From positions 6,839,058 through 6,903,057 of the forward strand of contig SCHM01000003.1 of NCBI GenBank assembly GCA_004123355.1: a stretch of DNA of 64,000 nt, read 5' to 3'. Every line of letters starts with the position of its first letter. Within the stretch, counting starts at the first letter, position 1. The notes under the pieces were generated by a model that was not told the origin of the DNA, ran no database searches, and saw only the letters and a program-made list of their open reading frames with translations. Made by a program: the position numbers and the translations under genes. Source of the DNA: Amphirosellinia nigrospora (taxonomy: Eukaryota > Ascomycota > Sordariomycetes > Xylariales > Xylariaceae). This document shows positions 1-12,791 of the stretch, piece after piece.

Positions 1-2
1 GA

Positions 3-2721
3 TTTGTTGAAAACTCAAGTATCACATCAAGCCGCGTATCACCGAAGCCGAGAGCAGTAGGATCGTTTTCCCCGTCCGATACCCCCTCCAGAACATCTTC
101 TCCCGCTGCACGAGCATACTCTGAAGCCAAACCACCCGATACGGAGCTACGTGGGGCGAAGGGGGTTGGTGGAGGGAGCACTGACGAGTATGAGAACAAG
201 GAAATGCAGCCTACGGTAGCCGACAATGTAGAGAGCAAAAAGCATCCCAAGATGCGACCTCCGATGCGCTCGAGTATTGCCTGCACGAGATGTCGTAAAT
301 CTAAAATCAAGTGTGAGAACACAAACGGCACAAGCCCCTGTGATGGCTGCCGCAAGTCAGGAAATTTGTGCGTTTTCAAGGTTCCCGACCCGTTACCCCT
401 AAACGGTCGGAGCCGGCGGCATTGGTCAAGCAAGAGCAAGAGGGAGGTCCAGACAGGAAACGTCTTAAGAAGATTGACGACATCCCAAGGGGTGACAGCA
501 AGAGAGTGTCGGTAACTGCTGAAGATGCCTTGTCCGCTCCTTTTTTAACTGAAGAGCTATGGGAGCAAGTTCTCGACTTGTACAAACTACATTTCGCCCC
601 TGAACTTCCCTTCCTACACATGCCCACAATGAAAGAGAAACTTGGTCGGAGACAAGCATCAAACACTGAACGAAATTCAGACAGTAATCTAGTTTTGCTC
701 GGCGTCCTAACTTTGACCGCGCGTTTTCATCCCGACCTAGTCAGATATACGGCGCACATAGGCAGTATTCAATCCGGCAATGCGAAAGCACGCCTTGACC
801 AAAACCAGGCTGATCCAGCTTCCGCGTCAGAATATTACGCTAGCATCCTAGCAGTGGCTCTCGGTCCCGTTCAAACAACCATGAGCACTGCATCGGTGGA
901 CCGAGTGGCGGTATTGCTCATGCTTGGTCTCTACGAATGGAGCCAGACACAACCCAAATCCGGGGTATGACAGCTTGGATGTATGTCGGGACTGCTATCA
1001 GGATGGCACAGTTCTTGGGACTCGGCTTTGAAGATGCAAAAGAGCCGGGGGACGCGAAGTTTAGAGCAGTCGATTTACGGCTCAAAAGTGTGAGTTGCGG
1101 TCCCAACTTGCCCTTCAAAGGGAGATTAGGCGGCGGATCATGTTTAGCTGCTTCATTCTTGATAGAATGCTTGCTTGCGGCAAACATCGGGCATCTATTA
1201 TACGAGGCGAAGAACTTGATATCCAGCTTCCTTGCTCAGAGACTACATTTGATCTGGCTCTGGAGGTCCAGACCGGTCGCCTAACCGAGGTGGAACGCAG
1301 TGCGGGCCATGATAGCGTATTAAGCCGGTTCATACAGCTAGTGAACTTATGGGGCGAAATATCCAAGTACAGCTCTCGAGGCGGTCGCGTCGAAGATAAA
1401 CGCCCCCATGGCACCAGAGTCGGATTTCTATAAACTCAATAAGGCCCTAGAAATGTTTGATTCGTCCCTTCACGCACCTTCACCTTTTCAAACTCGAATT
1501 ATTTAAAACACGAAAATCATCAAGACTCGAGTGCATTCGTATTGCTCCACATGCTCCGGTTCGTTTGTCTCATCATGCTACATCGAGAGTATGTTCCATT
1601 TGTGCCAGTTCGGTGTCGAGAGCCTGAAGGGCCTCTGGATCAGCCGACTTTTACGAAAGAAGAGACTCCGGCTGGCTTTTGGCGAACGAGCGCCGAACAG
1701 CTCTTCAAAGCTGCCAAGGGCATTGTAGACTTGATCGAAATCTGTCAAAAAAAGGACAAATTGCCGCAGTCTACTATTGTTCTCTTTGCTATATGGACCG
1801 CAGCGTTCGTAGGGTTGTACGGCGCTCATTTCCCACAGATGGATACGGAACGACATATGCTCAATTTTGATTATGAGGACACGCAAGAAGACGGACTTAA
1901 AGATGTTTTTGAACGGGGGCCGACCGCCCTAACCTTTCAAACGCTACTCGAAATGGCGACATGGCAAAAGATGGCGTCCACCTACGTAGACATCCTCTAT
2001 GACATGAATGATTACTTCAACACAATCAAGCAGGACTATTATAGGTACAGCGATAAGAATGGACGGCCCAACAAGTCAAGACTTCGGGTTCGAGAGGGCG
2101 GCACTGGCGGCGGGCTTGAAGAATATTCATATCATCCTCTAGTACGGAAATTGAAGGATTTCGGCTCTCTTCAGCCAGATGAACACGATGTCAATGACAT
2201 ATCCAAGCGGTTTCGAACACGGCCTATAGACCGATCGTCAAGAAGCAGTCTTGGTACTTGCCGATCCGCACCTCCCTTATCGTTCACAGCAATCAATCAT
2301 AGCTCCATGTTGCCCAACCAGAAACGGTTCGCCCGCTCAGCCGAGCTGCTGCTGATTTAGGGCCGCAGTTACAGCCTCAGCCTGAGCCATACGCTGAATC
2401 TTGCCGGTATCATAATACGTCGCAGCAGCAACCGCATTTATCGTCCGCCCAGGCGTATCCACGCCTGGCTCGGTGCTCGACCTCGGGGCTGCACAGACAC
2501 CAACCTACGAGTTGAGCATAGAAGAGTCCGAAAACTTTTGGGATAAGCTTCAAAGAGACGAACAACTGAGGCTGAGTACTACTGGCGACCTAAGCCTTTT
2601 CTCGACCGGCCAGTCGGAACTCCTAGTCGAAGAGATGCCCTTTGGGGAGTCATCATACATTCCTATCATGAGTGATTCTTCTTACCAACTTCTGCAGTAC
2701 AGTGGAGATTATCAGATGTAG
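3..2721 (+). CDS. Zn2Cys6 fungal transcription factor, 5' partial, frame-broken
   Basis: Nuclear binuclear zinc cluster regulator. The N-terminal part (about 270-380) has the six-cysteine pattern CTRCRKSKIKC...CDGC...C followed by the usual basic linker. Downstream lies a fungal-specific transcription factor (middle homology) region, with LHFAPELPFLH near 590-640, EIRRRIMFSCFILDRML near 1125-1170 and LHMLRFVCLIMLHREYVPF near 1545-1605. The frame is open from base 3 through the ATG at 204, so the true start may lie left of the window. The homologous reading changes frame at about 385-395, 958-962, 1090, 1400 and 1490, and again between 2250 and 2470. No intron signals explain these shifts, so they are single-base breaks. 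The C-terminus ends in an acidic, Ser-rich tail with stop at 2721. Family membership is firm; the target pathway cannot be read from sequence. Confidence 0.85.
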
Positions 2722-4296
2722 AAGATTTCGCATTGAAGGGAGGAGTGCACATTTTCGAAGAAGCCACGTTATCTATTCCACTTTCATTTATTCTTTTCTG
2801 GTTTATTCTGTTTTCTGCCTTTCAATCTTTCCGATTTATGACGTCGACGGGCAGGATACGATAATGGGAAATTGGTATGAAGGGACGATAAAAAGTGAGT
2901 TTTTGGTTGTGAGATTGAGGGCGTACATGTTTTCATGGACACGAACTGGCAGTGAGCGAGCGAATTTACGGCCTGTACAAGTCTGGACTGAAAGCCAACT
3001 TTCCGCATCGGAGTTGTATTTAAGCTATTTGTACTAGCGGGCACTTGCCGCCGTCAATAGCCGTAAGGAATTAACCAACTTAGTGAGTTAAATGATGATA
3101 TCCACAACCCGCGGACTTATAGCGACAGCTAGCTTGGTTATGAACGTCTGAATTGACGCTACTGGATAGCCGAAATAAACCGGCAGATATACCTGAAACT
3201 ATGAGTGGTCGAAGATGTAATTCTGGTGTGCAGGTCAGTACTGTGCAGGTAGCTTGCCCCGCTATAGCTTAGGCGAGCCGGCCCACTATCATTACCGTGC
3301 AGATCCATTCTCGTAGGGCTGATACCTAGCGCCTTTTGCCAATTGGCCGAACGTTCCAGCTATGCAAGCTCCGCTGAACGTCATTCGACCAGGGGCTCCC
3401 TGTTCACTCATTGCAGAGTGCACATTACACAACATGGGCAACGAATATTATTGAACCGGTTTGTTTCCTTGCGTTCTGCCAGGTACCTAAATTCTCCGCT
3501 TCGCCTTTGCCCTGGCTGCAGGCACGGGGCTTTTGCTCAGTAACACAGGCCAGGGTGAGGTGGAGTATAGACGACCAACCAACCAGCCACCTTTATGACC
3601 TAGTCCCGTACCCGAGATCTAACAGCGGCTATCTAAGCTGGCCCACACTGGTAATATAGGTAGTGTGTATGATACGGTATCAGCAATGATAAAGAAGTTT
3701 AATAGATGATGTTACATATAAGACAGTTGCCAGCCAATTAAATTAGGTTGGGTGTATGCGTAGATCATTGCGGCGATACTGACAATATCATAACGAATGT
3801 AGGTACTGGAGTTAGATACACCGACGCAGAGAGACACGTTCAAAACACGAGCAGAGAATATTCGGGGGACGGCCTGCCATTCTTCCTTCAAGAAATTAAC
3901 TCTCTGTGTTTACATTTACCGTTAGAGAAAATTGTGTAAAGACGCCGTACCATGACAAGGCCCTGACGTGTGTCTCAGGATCTGCAAGGGATCGCGGCCT
4001 GTACACGATGCCTACTCCGCCACTCATGGGCACGCTTGGCACAACACTCTTACAGCCCCGCCATGTAGAACGTGAAAATGTGCTCTTGGCGGCTACAGTT
4101 CGTGAGGCTGAGATTATGATGGCGTTCTGGGCCAGGCAATCGGGTCAAGCCCTGAGCGACCACCTGTTTGCTCCCCCTTTTTTCAAGCAAACCTATCATT
4201 ATAAGTCTTATCGAGTATTTTGCGAGCGCCCAACTCTCCCGCTATCATTTATGATTTCGCATTTATAACACCAATATAGTCAACCCCCTCTTTACG
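2722..4296. other. Intergenic region
   Basis: About 1.6 kb between the zinc cluster gene and the S28 peptidase. Only short ORFs without recognisable motifs occur. It holds the peptidase promoter, but I see no clear element to name. Confidence 0.6.
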
Positions 4297-6028
4297 ATGA
4301 AGTCGCCGTGGTAGCCGGCATGCTGCTGGCTTCGGCGCAGCTATCACCTACGGCGGCACAACTAAGTATAACGAGAATGAAGAAGCAACTCGGAATGACG
4401 TACATGAGCCTTGATGGTGAACACAGCCAAATCCTTCAAAACGATGATCTATCAGTTATGGGCAATGGCACTTTCGACCAGTTGCTTGATCACACTGACC
4501 CAGAAATGGGGACATTTAAGCAAAGATATTGGTGGAATGCCGAATACTACGAGGAGAAGTGAGTATTACTAGAACAGCCATACTCTCATTATTATTCACG
4601 GGGCAATTGCTGAAAACTGATCTTATAAGTGGCCCTGTCTTCTTGTTTAGTCCGGGCGAGAGTAATGCCGAGGGCTTAGTTGGATACTTGCAAACTTTAC
4701 TTTGCCCGGCCATTACGCTCAACAGTTCGGCGGAGCGGTTATTATACTTGAGCATCGGTATTGGGGGAAGTCTATTCCTTTCAACACACTCACAGCCGAG
4801 ACATTACAGTATTTGAACCTGCGGAACTCGGTCAGCGACTTGACACATTTTGCCAAGAACGCCGACTGCCAATTTTGCAAACAGAGCACCTGCAACAGCG
4901 ACGAGAACCCATGGGTATTGATCGGTGGTTCGTATAGCGGTGCATTAGCGGCTTGGACAAGCCAACTTGAGCCTGGTAAGTGATTATAGAGCATATGATA
5001 ATACCAAGATAAGTGATGCGATCTAAATCTAACACCACACAAGGCACATTCGCCGCGTACCATGCGTCTTCTGCGGTTGTCGAAGCCATCTACGACTTCT
5101 GGGAATTCGTACCTATCGAAGAAGCCTTGCCTCGCAACTGTAGTGCTGATGTCAAGGCCGTGGTCCACTACGTTGACGGTGTTCTCGCATCAGGCGATAA
5201 GACCAATGTAAATGTGTTGAAGGCTCGGTTCGGACTATCTGCTCTAAACGACGCCGACTTTGCCGACATTATTTCCAACCCTCTTCTTGCCTGGCAGGGG
5301 AACCAAGATGCCGTCATTGCTTTCTGCGACCAGATTGAAAGAATACCTTCCAACTATACTTCTTGGATTAACCACGATAGCAACTCAGGTAGAGGCGTGG
5401 GACTAACGGCTGCCCTCGACGCTTACACATCATATGTGAAGGAGAACAGCAACTGCGGCGAGAATGGTGCCGGCTGCGATACATACAAGAGCAACATAAA
5501 ATGGGATACCCCTGATAACCTGGAAGACGGCTCTCGGCAGTGGTCGTGGATGGCCTGCAACGAGCCCTTTGGATGGCATCAAACCGGACCGCCCACGTCC
5601 GATGGCACCAATATCATCTCCTCAGCACTGCGCCCCGAGCACTACCAGCGGCGCTGCTCTCTAGCATTCCCGAAGACGAACGGCTTCAGCGCCGGATCCG
5701 ATGTTGGACTTTCTGCCGACCACCTGAACAAGTGGACGAAGGGGTGGAATGCGCCATACGAGCGCGTCCTCTTCGTCAACGGCGAGCACGACCCGTGGAG
5801 ATCGGCTACGGTCGCGGCCGACTACCGTCCAGGCGGCCCCGTCGAGAGCTCTGCCGATACCCCATCCCTCATCGTCGAGAAGGGCGTCCATGTCTCCGAT
5901 CTCATACTCGATGATAGCCCGTATCAGGCGCCGTCATCAGCAAGGCGCTCGAGATTATGGGTGGTTGGTTAAAAGGCTGGGAAAAGCGGGCCCCGGCACG
6001 AGGCCCAGTTACAACAAGACGAGGATAG
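4297..6028 (+). CDS. Extracellular serine carboxypeptidase, peptidase family S28
   Basis: Secreted prolyl-type carboxypeptidase (S28, lysosomal Pro-X carboxypeptidase relatives). The nucleophile motif GGSYSGALAAW lies near 4923-4955, preceded by QQFGGAVIILEHRYWG. The aspartate is in NGEHDPW (about 5779-5800) and the histidine in KGVHVSDL (about 5881-5903). Two introns fit well: 4559-4629 and 4976-5043. The ATG at 4297 meets a stop at 4312 unless one base is missing near 4308; corrected, it gives a good signal peptide (MKSP, then VVAGMLLASAQ). The ATG at 4320 is the alternative start. A second break lies near 4697 and a third near 5928. After the third, the natural C-terminus (KALEIMGGWLKGWEKR) ends at the stop 6026-6028. 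Length, about 530 residues, is normal for the family. Function is secure; activity depends on whether the breaks are real. Confidence 0.9.
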
Positions 6029-6609
6029 TGAAATAGTGTGTTGTATATTTTACCTAGTGTACTAGCTTTCAGAGTTGAACCGCATTTGCGTCGGAGTTGG
6101 GATTCGGCTGGTAATTATATCAATCGTCTACAGGGCCATTCATACTGGGTACCTAACCTACCTTGTACATACTAAGTTGACATCACAGTGCACGTACATG
6201 TTGACATAATTCGGCATACGTACCTAGGTAGTGAGTTGTCTTGCCTCCGACTGCGCTTTCCGCCCTACTATTAACTCAATGACGCGACTTCTCATTTCTC
6301 AAATAGGGTGCATGAGGTTCTTACTCGACTGCCCACTTAGTAGTCAGGTATCTTGTTGGCTGATGACAGTTTCTACATAATGCATACAAGGTACCGCCTC
6401 TATTGGACACACAGAGTCATCAGATCTCACTCAAATACAAGTAGTTATTGTTTTTATGTCGCTAGATCGCATGCTCCTTTGCTCTCCTATACTTCAAACC
6501 GACTTCCATCATTCTTCGATAAATCGCCACGATACTATACTTATCGATATCCTACGCTTCAGGGCCACTGTCTATTCCACCACATCCCCAGCAGAAGCTT
6601 GATATCGAA
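6029..6609. other. Intergenic region
   Basis: Short stretch between two same-strand genes. It contains a TACCTAGGTA-type motif near 6221. I see no coding feature. Confidence 0.5.
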
Positions 6610-9552
6610 ATGCAATATAGGACGGGTACATATGTTCTCTATGAGAATTATCAGAGACGCTTGACCTCATGGCTTGTTGAGTCGGCGGCCAGGCTCGGGT
6701 TAGAACCAGAGGCCACTACTGTCGAGCGGCCAGGGGAATCCATTGTCACTTTCGAGCACTTATATCACCTTACTTGGGGTTTTTTTGCGCATGGTGGCAT
6801 GGTCACCTCGGATATGCTGTATTATGCTAACTATATATCAAGAAAACGCTTAAAATGGGACCCTCGCCTTGAACAGAAATCACTAACACGAACGATACTC
6901 GCTAGTACCGAAGAGGCTGAACGATCAGCTTGGCTCAATGCAAAACGATTTTTCAGTGCTTTCGCCAATCTTATGCAATCTGCTCCAGTCCGGCATAACG
7001 CGTTTTATCCGCATCCTCAAATCACCTATACCTTGCCTACCGTTCCGGGTGAAGCATTTTGTAAGTAATTCACTTACTATTTCCTTTCCCAAACGTTTTA
7101 AGAATTAAGCGAACCTCGCCCAAGCTATTGCTATATCTCTGTTCCTTTTTCTCTTCGTCGGGATTTCGAAACACCTGCAGATATTCAGAGTCGCAGTCAC
7201 TAATCGGAGTACTTTAGTCGCCTGGGTAACTTTTTCGATGATTTGTGCGTTATAAGAGAAACCCTACGAGAATATTGGCGTAATTACCGACATTCTTTTG
7301 ATACCCTGACCACTGTCACTCTTTTGACCAACACAGCAATTAGGTCAGTACTCCTCAGTCTTGCATAACAAGACCTGTCGAATTAGAGATCACACATGAT
7401 TGCTACCGCTCAAGTTCTCAAGACCTTTCATGCCTTATACTATAAATTTGAAGTATTAACCAACTTTTATCACAGGATGATAAGGAAAAACTGCGACTCT
7501 CTTATCCGTATGACACAGCATTATCCTGATATGCCCTCAGAGTACACTATCACTGAATGGATTTTCCAAGGAACAACTGGAAGTTTTTCTCCAGATCATC
7601 AATTCTACCTCAGTGGACTGCAACATAACAAAGCGATTTGGTGTTGTTACGAGGCTAAATTTGCTTTATCACGTCGTTTACCAGGCTTAGACGCGCATGC
7701 AGGAGTTGTGCATGTAGATCAATATCAATGGCGGTATTGTAAGAAATATTTCGGGGTCGGTTAGGAGATGGTGCACGCAGGGAGCGCTATGTTGGGGAAT
7801 ACGTACGACTCTTACGTTTGTCCCTGCACAATCTCAGGGAGTTCCACGATCGAGCGACTGAAAAAGACGACCCAACATTTCTCCCCTGTTATGATGAGAT
7901 TACACATGGTTGGCTGAGATGGGAATCCTACCTCAACTTTTCCCGCGTCCCCCTTTGGCTTGTGGTGGCTTTCCAGATTTTGGTAGATATAAGGGGAGTG
8001 CTCGAGAATTATTTCCCGACTGCTTTAGATGACCTCAAAGAATATGCTGACGAAACACACGTTCTTTTTCGCAAAAATGAAGGCCATCCTATGGCACAGA
8101 GGATGGCAACTGACAAACAATATTGGGTGGACCTCCCAAGGGACATCGAAAGATGTATAAAGGGAGACAACTTTGCCAAGAAGGCTGCAAAGCTATCAGA
8201 TGACACGACGTCTCAAAATCTGGATGGCGGAGCTGACTTCTTTCTCCTCACCACAAATCCTTTGTTGTGTGGCATGCAGTCCTGGTGGATGGAACATATG
8301 CAATGGTCTTTTGCGAGCTCGAGAGTCAAACTACATGAGGCCATCATGCCAGCTGCTATCTTATACGTTTTAATGCGCGATTTGAAGCTTGTTGACGCAT
8401 GGCATGACATGGACTTTGTCAGTGAGTATTGTTTCTATCTTGGTTTCTCTAGCAACCGATCTAAGTGATATGGATAGAATGAGAACTAACCCTGTTTTAG
8501 TCCGGACTCGAGGTACCGAATTGATACTATGTCTTGAATCTTTCAAATGTAAGGTCTTCCGAAATCCAGCCTATCATTTATAGCACTGATATATCTATGT
8601 CGTAGCTTCTTTGACAACCATTGATGAACCGCCTGGCCTGAGCAAACTTTGTCCAACTTCTCGCTATCTTGCCAACCTGTTTCAGTGCTACGCAGCACAT
8701 GAAACGTTCACCCCCCAATTAGGCGTCCCAAGGAAACTCTGGACGAGGTGATTAACCGCCTTTATAATTTCGATGGTTTGAGAGTCCAGATGAAGTCTGT
8801 TGTGTGCAATAATGACGGCTCGGATGTATTTTGGTCGTTGAAGGTAGTGGCAGAAGCTTGCCACCACGATGAGGAATTGGCGTCCTTCGATTGGTTCAAT
8901 ATGCATGATACTTGCCAGAAGTTCTTCGATATCTTCAGGCAGACACTTGAGCCAAGTATGAGCACAAATTTCTCTCTTATAGACAAGGGTTTAGACTTCG
9001 GTCCATATAACCATGCAAGTAAGAATTCGGCTTCCTTGGATGCATTATATTACCTCGTATATGGCGACGATACTAGCAGCTGCCACGAGAACTTCATCTT
9101 AGCCGTCTTGTGCCACAAAGCGTCTCATCTGTCGTATTGCAAGATCTCGAAGAGAGAGTACATGACTAAAAGATGGGCTGTTGGCATCCGATGGCATGCG
9201 GCTAATAATGGCATCTGTCTCGAGAATGCGGCAGACACTCTTCAACATCGAATTATAGAAGTTGAGGGAGAGGTGAATACCGCCGCTTCAGCCGCCAGGT
9301 TGTGGAAACGGCAGAGACTAAGAGCTGTGGCTATACCGGGCGCACGCAGATATCATTGCCCGAATCGTTCTTATCTACATCGTAATGCTACCGAGTCTGA
9401 CCAGCCGGAAGGGTGAGTATCGCCCACAGCGCCAATTTATAACTTCAATCACTGACGATTTCCTTAGGTGGGATAGATATCATGAATTTTATCACGATAG
9501 TACCGCCGTTGGCCAGCAATCTCCTACGAACTCGGCGGGAGAAAGCAATTAG
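6610..9552 (+). CDS. DUF6604-domain protein
   Basis: Fungal protein of unknown function resembling DUF6604 proteins. The N-terminus (LYENYQRRLTSWLVESA) matches the family's opening Y-x2-YK...WL...A pattern. A later exon (about 7225-7342) has FFDDLCVIRETLREYWRNY and TTVTLLTNTAI, typical of the region after the variable insert. Further on, PLWLVVAFQILVDI (about 7950-7990) is the characteristic hydrophobic block. A donor GTAAGT at 7061 ends exon 1. Other likely introns lie near 7343-7395, 8420-8500 and 8550-8605. The last intron (9413-9467) leads to a short final exon with stop at 9550-9552. The C-terminal half has Cys and His residues but no pattern I can name. At least one frame change (about 7750-7815) is not clearly an intron. 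Exon boundaries are approximate; family assignment is moderate. Confidence 0.6.
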
Positions 9553-10041
9553 CCGGGTGCGAGCCGACAGCGCAAGAGATAAGAAGCGGTACAAGACAAA
9601 GCGCTGGACTAGGGTAGCGCAACAGACAGATGAACTAAAGCCAGTGTCGAATGGGTGATAGATCATAATCAAATAAGGTGGAATTGGCTCTGATTAGGAT
9701 GGACAAGCGTTATCAAGCTTCATAAAGATAGTAGTAACAACGACAGCGGATCAGTTTTATAATGGTTATGGCGGAAGCTGCTCGGAAATGTTAGTTGAGA
9801 TAGCGTCACATTTTATTTTATAAGCGATGGTATTACTTCATGTTTCTTTCAACTTGTTGTTCGGTTTCTACATTGGGAGTGTGAGGTAGATTAAACATGA
9901 ACGTGGCCAGCCGGTTACTTTCTGGCCTTGATTTACTGATTATACAACATGGTCGGCATTCCTCAGAGAGAAAGCCATTTGGCTACATGATTCGCCCGAC
10001 GGATGATCGTCATATTTCCTAGCCTAGACATCGCGCAGTAT
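9553..10041. other. Intergenic region between convergent genes
   Basis: 3' flanks of the DUF6604 gene (plus) and the UNC93-like gene (minus). Somewhat AT-rich; no feature seen. Confidence 0.5.
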
Positions 10042-11575
10042 TTACATGGTAACCCTCCCCACGTTCGTCTCAGCCGCGACGAATTTCTGCTTCTCGACCG
10101 GCAGAATAACGGCGGCCTTCTCTACGTCGCTATCCAATTCCGCATTCGAGCTCGCTAGATCTTCTACACTCTTGATTTCCACCGGTACATGGTCGCGCAC
10201 GACGAGCCATGTCGGATACGCCGCGAGGCCTAGTAAGAAATCATGTCAGTAAATTTACAATCTTGGGGGTCAAAATGACTAGAGCGGGAGTTAAGTTTAC
10301 GTACCAAGTAATATCGTATTAACAGCCAAGGGCACGCGTCCGCCAAACCACTCACGCGTATTCAGCCCATAGCTGATGGCCTGGCCGAAACTTTCCTGGC
10401 CGCGCAGGATGCCGGAGAAGCGCGTGAGCTCCGAGATGTTGTCCGTCTTGGTGGAGACGAGATAGTATAACCAGTTCTGGAGGCCCTGTCGCGCAAAGTC
10501 CCACAGCAGCAGGACGAAGTAGCCCTCGACGAACCCTTTGTCCTCCCAGTCGTAGGCGGGTGGGTTGGCCGTGTACTTCTCCTGGATGACCCAGCCGTAG
10601 ACCCATGCGATGATGTGTAGCGCGACGGCGTACCAGAAACCCCACACGATGCGCTTCTTGACGGGGATCCCCTTGTAGTCGAGGAGGGTGCTCATGAGCT
10701 GCGAGGATAGTAGCGTGCCGAAGTTGGATGTAAAGCCGATCAGCGCGCGCGCGCGCACGCCGAAGTAGTATGTCTGGAAGTTGCCCGAGTATTGGTTGAA
10801 ATAGGCAGCCCAGAAGATGGGAGGAGGAGGAGGATGTCCTTGCGTGTGCTGGTCTTCCACAGCGCCTTCAGCTCATCTTTGAACGAGCTCTCGGCCTTGA
10901 TGATGACCTTGGTGCCGTCGGCGCGCTGGACCTTTTCAGGAGGCGTCAGGAGAAGCGCTACAGGCGCGGCGATGACCTGTAAGAGGGTGAAGACCAGGTA
11001 TGTGCTGTAGCCGACCTTCCCTTCTTCTTGGCGCCTTCGCTATGGTTGAGGCCCAGGACGATGGCGCCGCCAACCAGAGGCCCGCCCGTGCGGAACCACA
11101 GCCAGATGTTCAGGTACCGTCCCCTCTTCCCGGGCTCGGGATACCCCAGCGCCACGGCTCCCTCGCTCGCCCAGAACAGGCCGGCGCTGAGCCCACACGT
11201 CACGGCGCCCACGAGCACCAGCCACTCGACGCCGTAGCGGTTGTTGAGGTACAGGCCGGCCGAGTAGATGGGGTAGCCCACCGTCCCGAGGAAGAGCGTC
11301 CACTTGAGCCCGATCCGGTTCGCGAGGGGCGCCCCGAAGATGCATAGGAACCCCAGGATGCCGAACACGAGGGCGTTGGCGGCGTTGACGAGATACGGCC
11401 GCTCCGCGCCGCCGGCCCCGAGCGCGTTCATGGCGTTCCAGAGACCCGGCGCGAAAAAGCCCACGGCGCCGATGACGAAGGCGTTGAATAGCGTCGTGCG
11501 GTACCATAATCGCTTCGCCGGTCCCGCCGCCTCTTTGGAGGAGGGGTGGTCTTCTTGGGGCGTCTTCTCGGCCAT
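10042..11575 (-). CDS. UNC93-like major facilitator family membrane protein
   Basis: Multi-pass membrane protein of the Unc-93/DUF895 branch of the major facilitator superfamily. The start (MAEKTPQEDH, ATG at 11573-11575) precedes a first helix with NAFVIGAVGFFAPGLWNAM. Further helices follow, including VNAANALVFGILGFLCIFGAPLA and the motif GLFWASEGAVALGYP. One intron near the 3' end (complement 10231-10303, GTACGT...CTAG) joins NTILLG to the last exon, which ends at the stop 10042-10044. Two single-base breaks interrupt it: one near 11020 in a GGGAAGG run, and one near 10820 where a CTC repeat meets a C run. Around both, the homologous sequence continues in another frame. Fungal members are mostly uncharacterised; transport or ion-channel regulation is inferred only from the family. 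About 460 residues. Confidence 0.85.
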
Positions 11576-12003
11576 GGTGGCTTATTTGGTAAGTAAGATG
11601 AATAGCCTTGATCGCCCGAGAGCCGCGTACCAGCGTGGTGAGAAGAGGAATTCCGCTCAAGTCTAGTGTCGCATGTCCAGCCATATATGGGCAGTCCGCG
11701 GCCTCGGTAGGTTTCGTTTATGCCCTTGGGTGATGACCCACCCCGATGGCGACATCCCCAGCCCCGGATGCAACCAGGTACATGACCGCCGGAAAACCTT
11801 GCATGATTGGGCTCTATGGGGGCCTTCGGCCTATGGAAGTGACCGCCACTGTGATAATTGGGAAAATTATTCGGTTGCGTGCTCGGTATGGCGCGATCGG
11901 TGAACGGCTATTCGAGGCAAATGATCATATGGATTGTGAGAGAATTGTATTGCAGAGGCGAGGGAGATTCTAGATCTTGAAGATTTTTTTTTTCAACAAT
12001 CGC
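11576..12003. other. Intergenic region, promoter side of the UNC93-like gene
   Basis: Separates the 5' end of the UNC93-like gene from the 3' end of the peptidase gene, both on the minus strand. No further feature seen. Confidence 0.5.
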
Positions 12004-12791
12004 TCAACTCCGGACACCCTGCTTCAGCTCAACGTCCTTCTTATAGTCTTCCCAGAGCTGCTCGACCGGCCCGCCCAGTATCCGTGTCCAGAAAGGCTTC
12101 TCTTCATACTTGGTGGTCCGCAACCCCTCATTCAGCCGCCTCACCGTACCCTCTCCGAACCTCTCCTCAAGGTACTGTAGGAAGTAGGCCGTGTGCTGGT
12201 ATCCAGCGTCCCATTTCCCCTTCACCTCTTCGCCCTTCTGCCAGTGCGGCGGCGCCAGGCCAGCCCCCATACGCACCCAGTCCGCGACCCCCTCTATCAA
12301 CCCCCCGGTGCGTGGCCGTGGCCGTTATACTGATAACAGTGCACCAGCTCATGGACGATGACGCCCTCGATCTCATGACCGCGCCTGTCGGGTGAGATGG
12401 AGGCGACGTAGCGTGATGAGAGGTGAATCTCCTTGTGTTGCTCTGGATCGAGGTCAATGCCCGTGGTGTACGCCACGCCATCCATGGGCCGGACTATCAG
12501 CGTCACGCTGCGCGTGTTGGGCATGTGGTATTCCCGGTCGGGTGGACATAGAGGGCTTTCTGAACCCGCGATACCGCGGAGGGGAGGAGGCTGGATGGGG
12601 ATATGCTAGATAGGAAGATTGATGTCCCGGCGTCCGTGAGCTCTTTCGTAGACGTGGCTGGTGGAATTCCTTGGCAGACGACTCGCCTGTCTTGTCGCCC
12701 GAGCCTTGCGGTTCCTCCTTTTTGATGTGCTCGGGAGTGGTGTAGGTGTTGGGCCCGAGGCCGGCGCGGATGTTGAGTCTGCTGGTGACAT
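12004..12791 (-). CDS. Basic secretory protein family peptidase-like protein
   Basis: Belongs to the peptidase family of plants and bacteria called basic secretory protein (BSP, PF04450). Visible hallmarks are RSVTLIVRPMDGVAYTTG, the zinc-site segment IVHELVHCYQYNGHG (HExxH-like HELVH; about 12306-12350) and LIEGVADWVRM (about 12268-12300). The C-terminus has GYQHTAYFLQYLEERFG. An N-terminal stretch near 12560-12680 (TKELTDAGTSIFLSSIS) fits the family's start. The ATG at 12789-12791 is the most plausible start, giving a low-complexity Ser/Pro/Thr N-terminus. Two frame breaks are needed, one in the C run near 12302-12308 and one near 12530. I see no convincing signal peptide, so intracellular location is possible. 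The proposed zinc-peptidase activity rests on the family only. Confidence 0.8.

Noticed and set aside
11040-11684. 214-codon minus-strand ORF in another frame of the UNC93-like gene
   Set aside because: Arg/Gly-rich shadow of the true frame; the true frame shows clear membrane helices.
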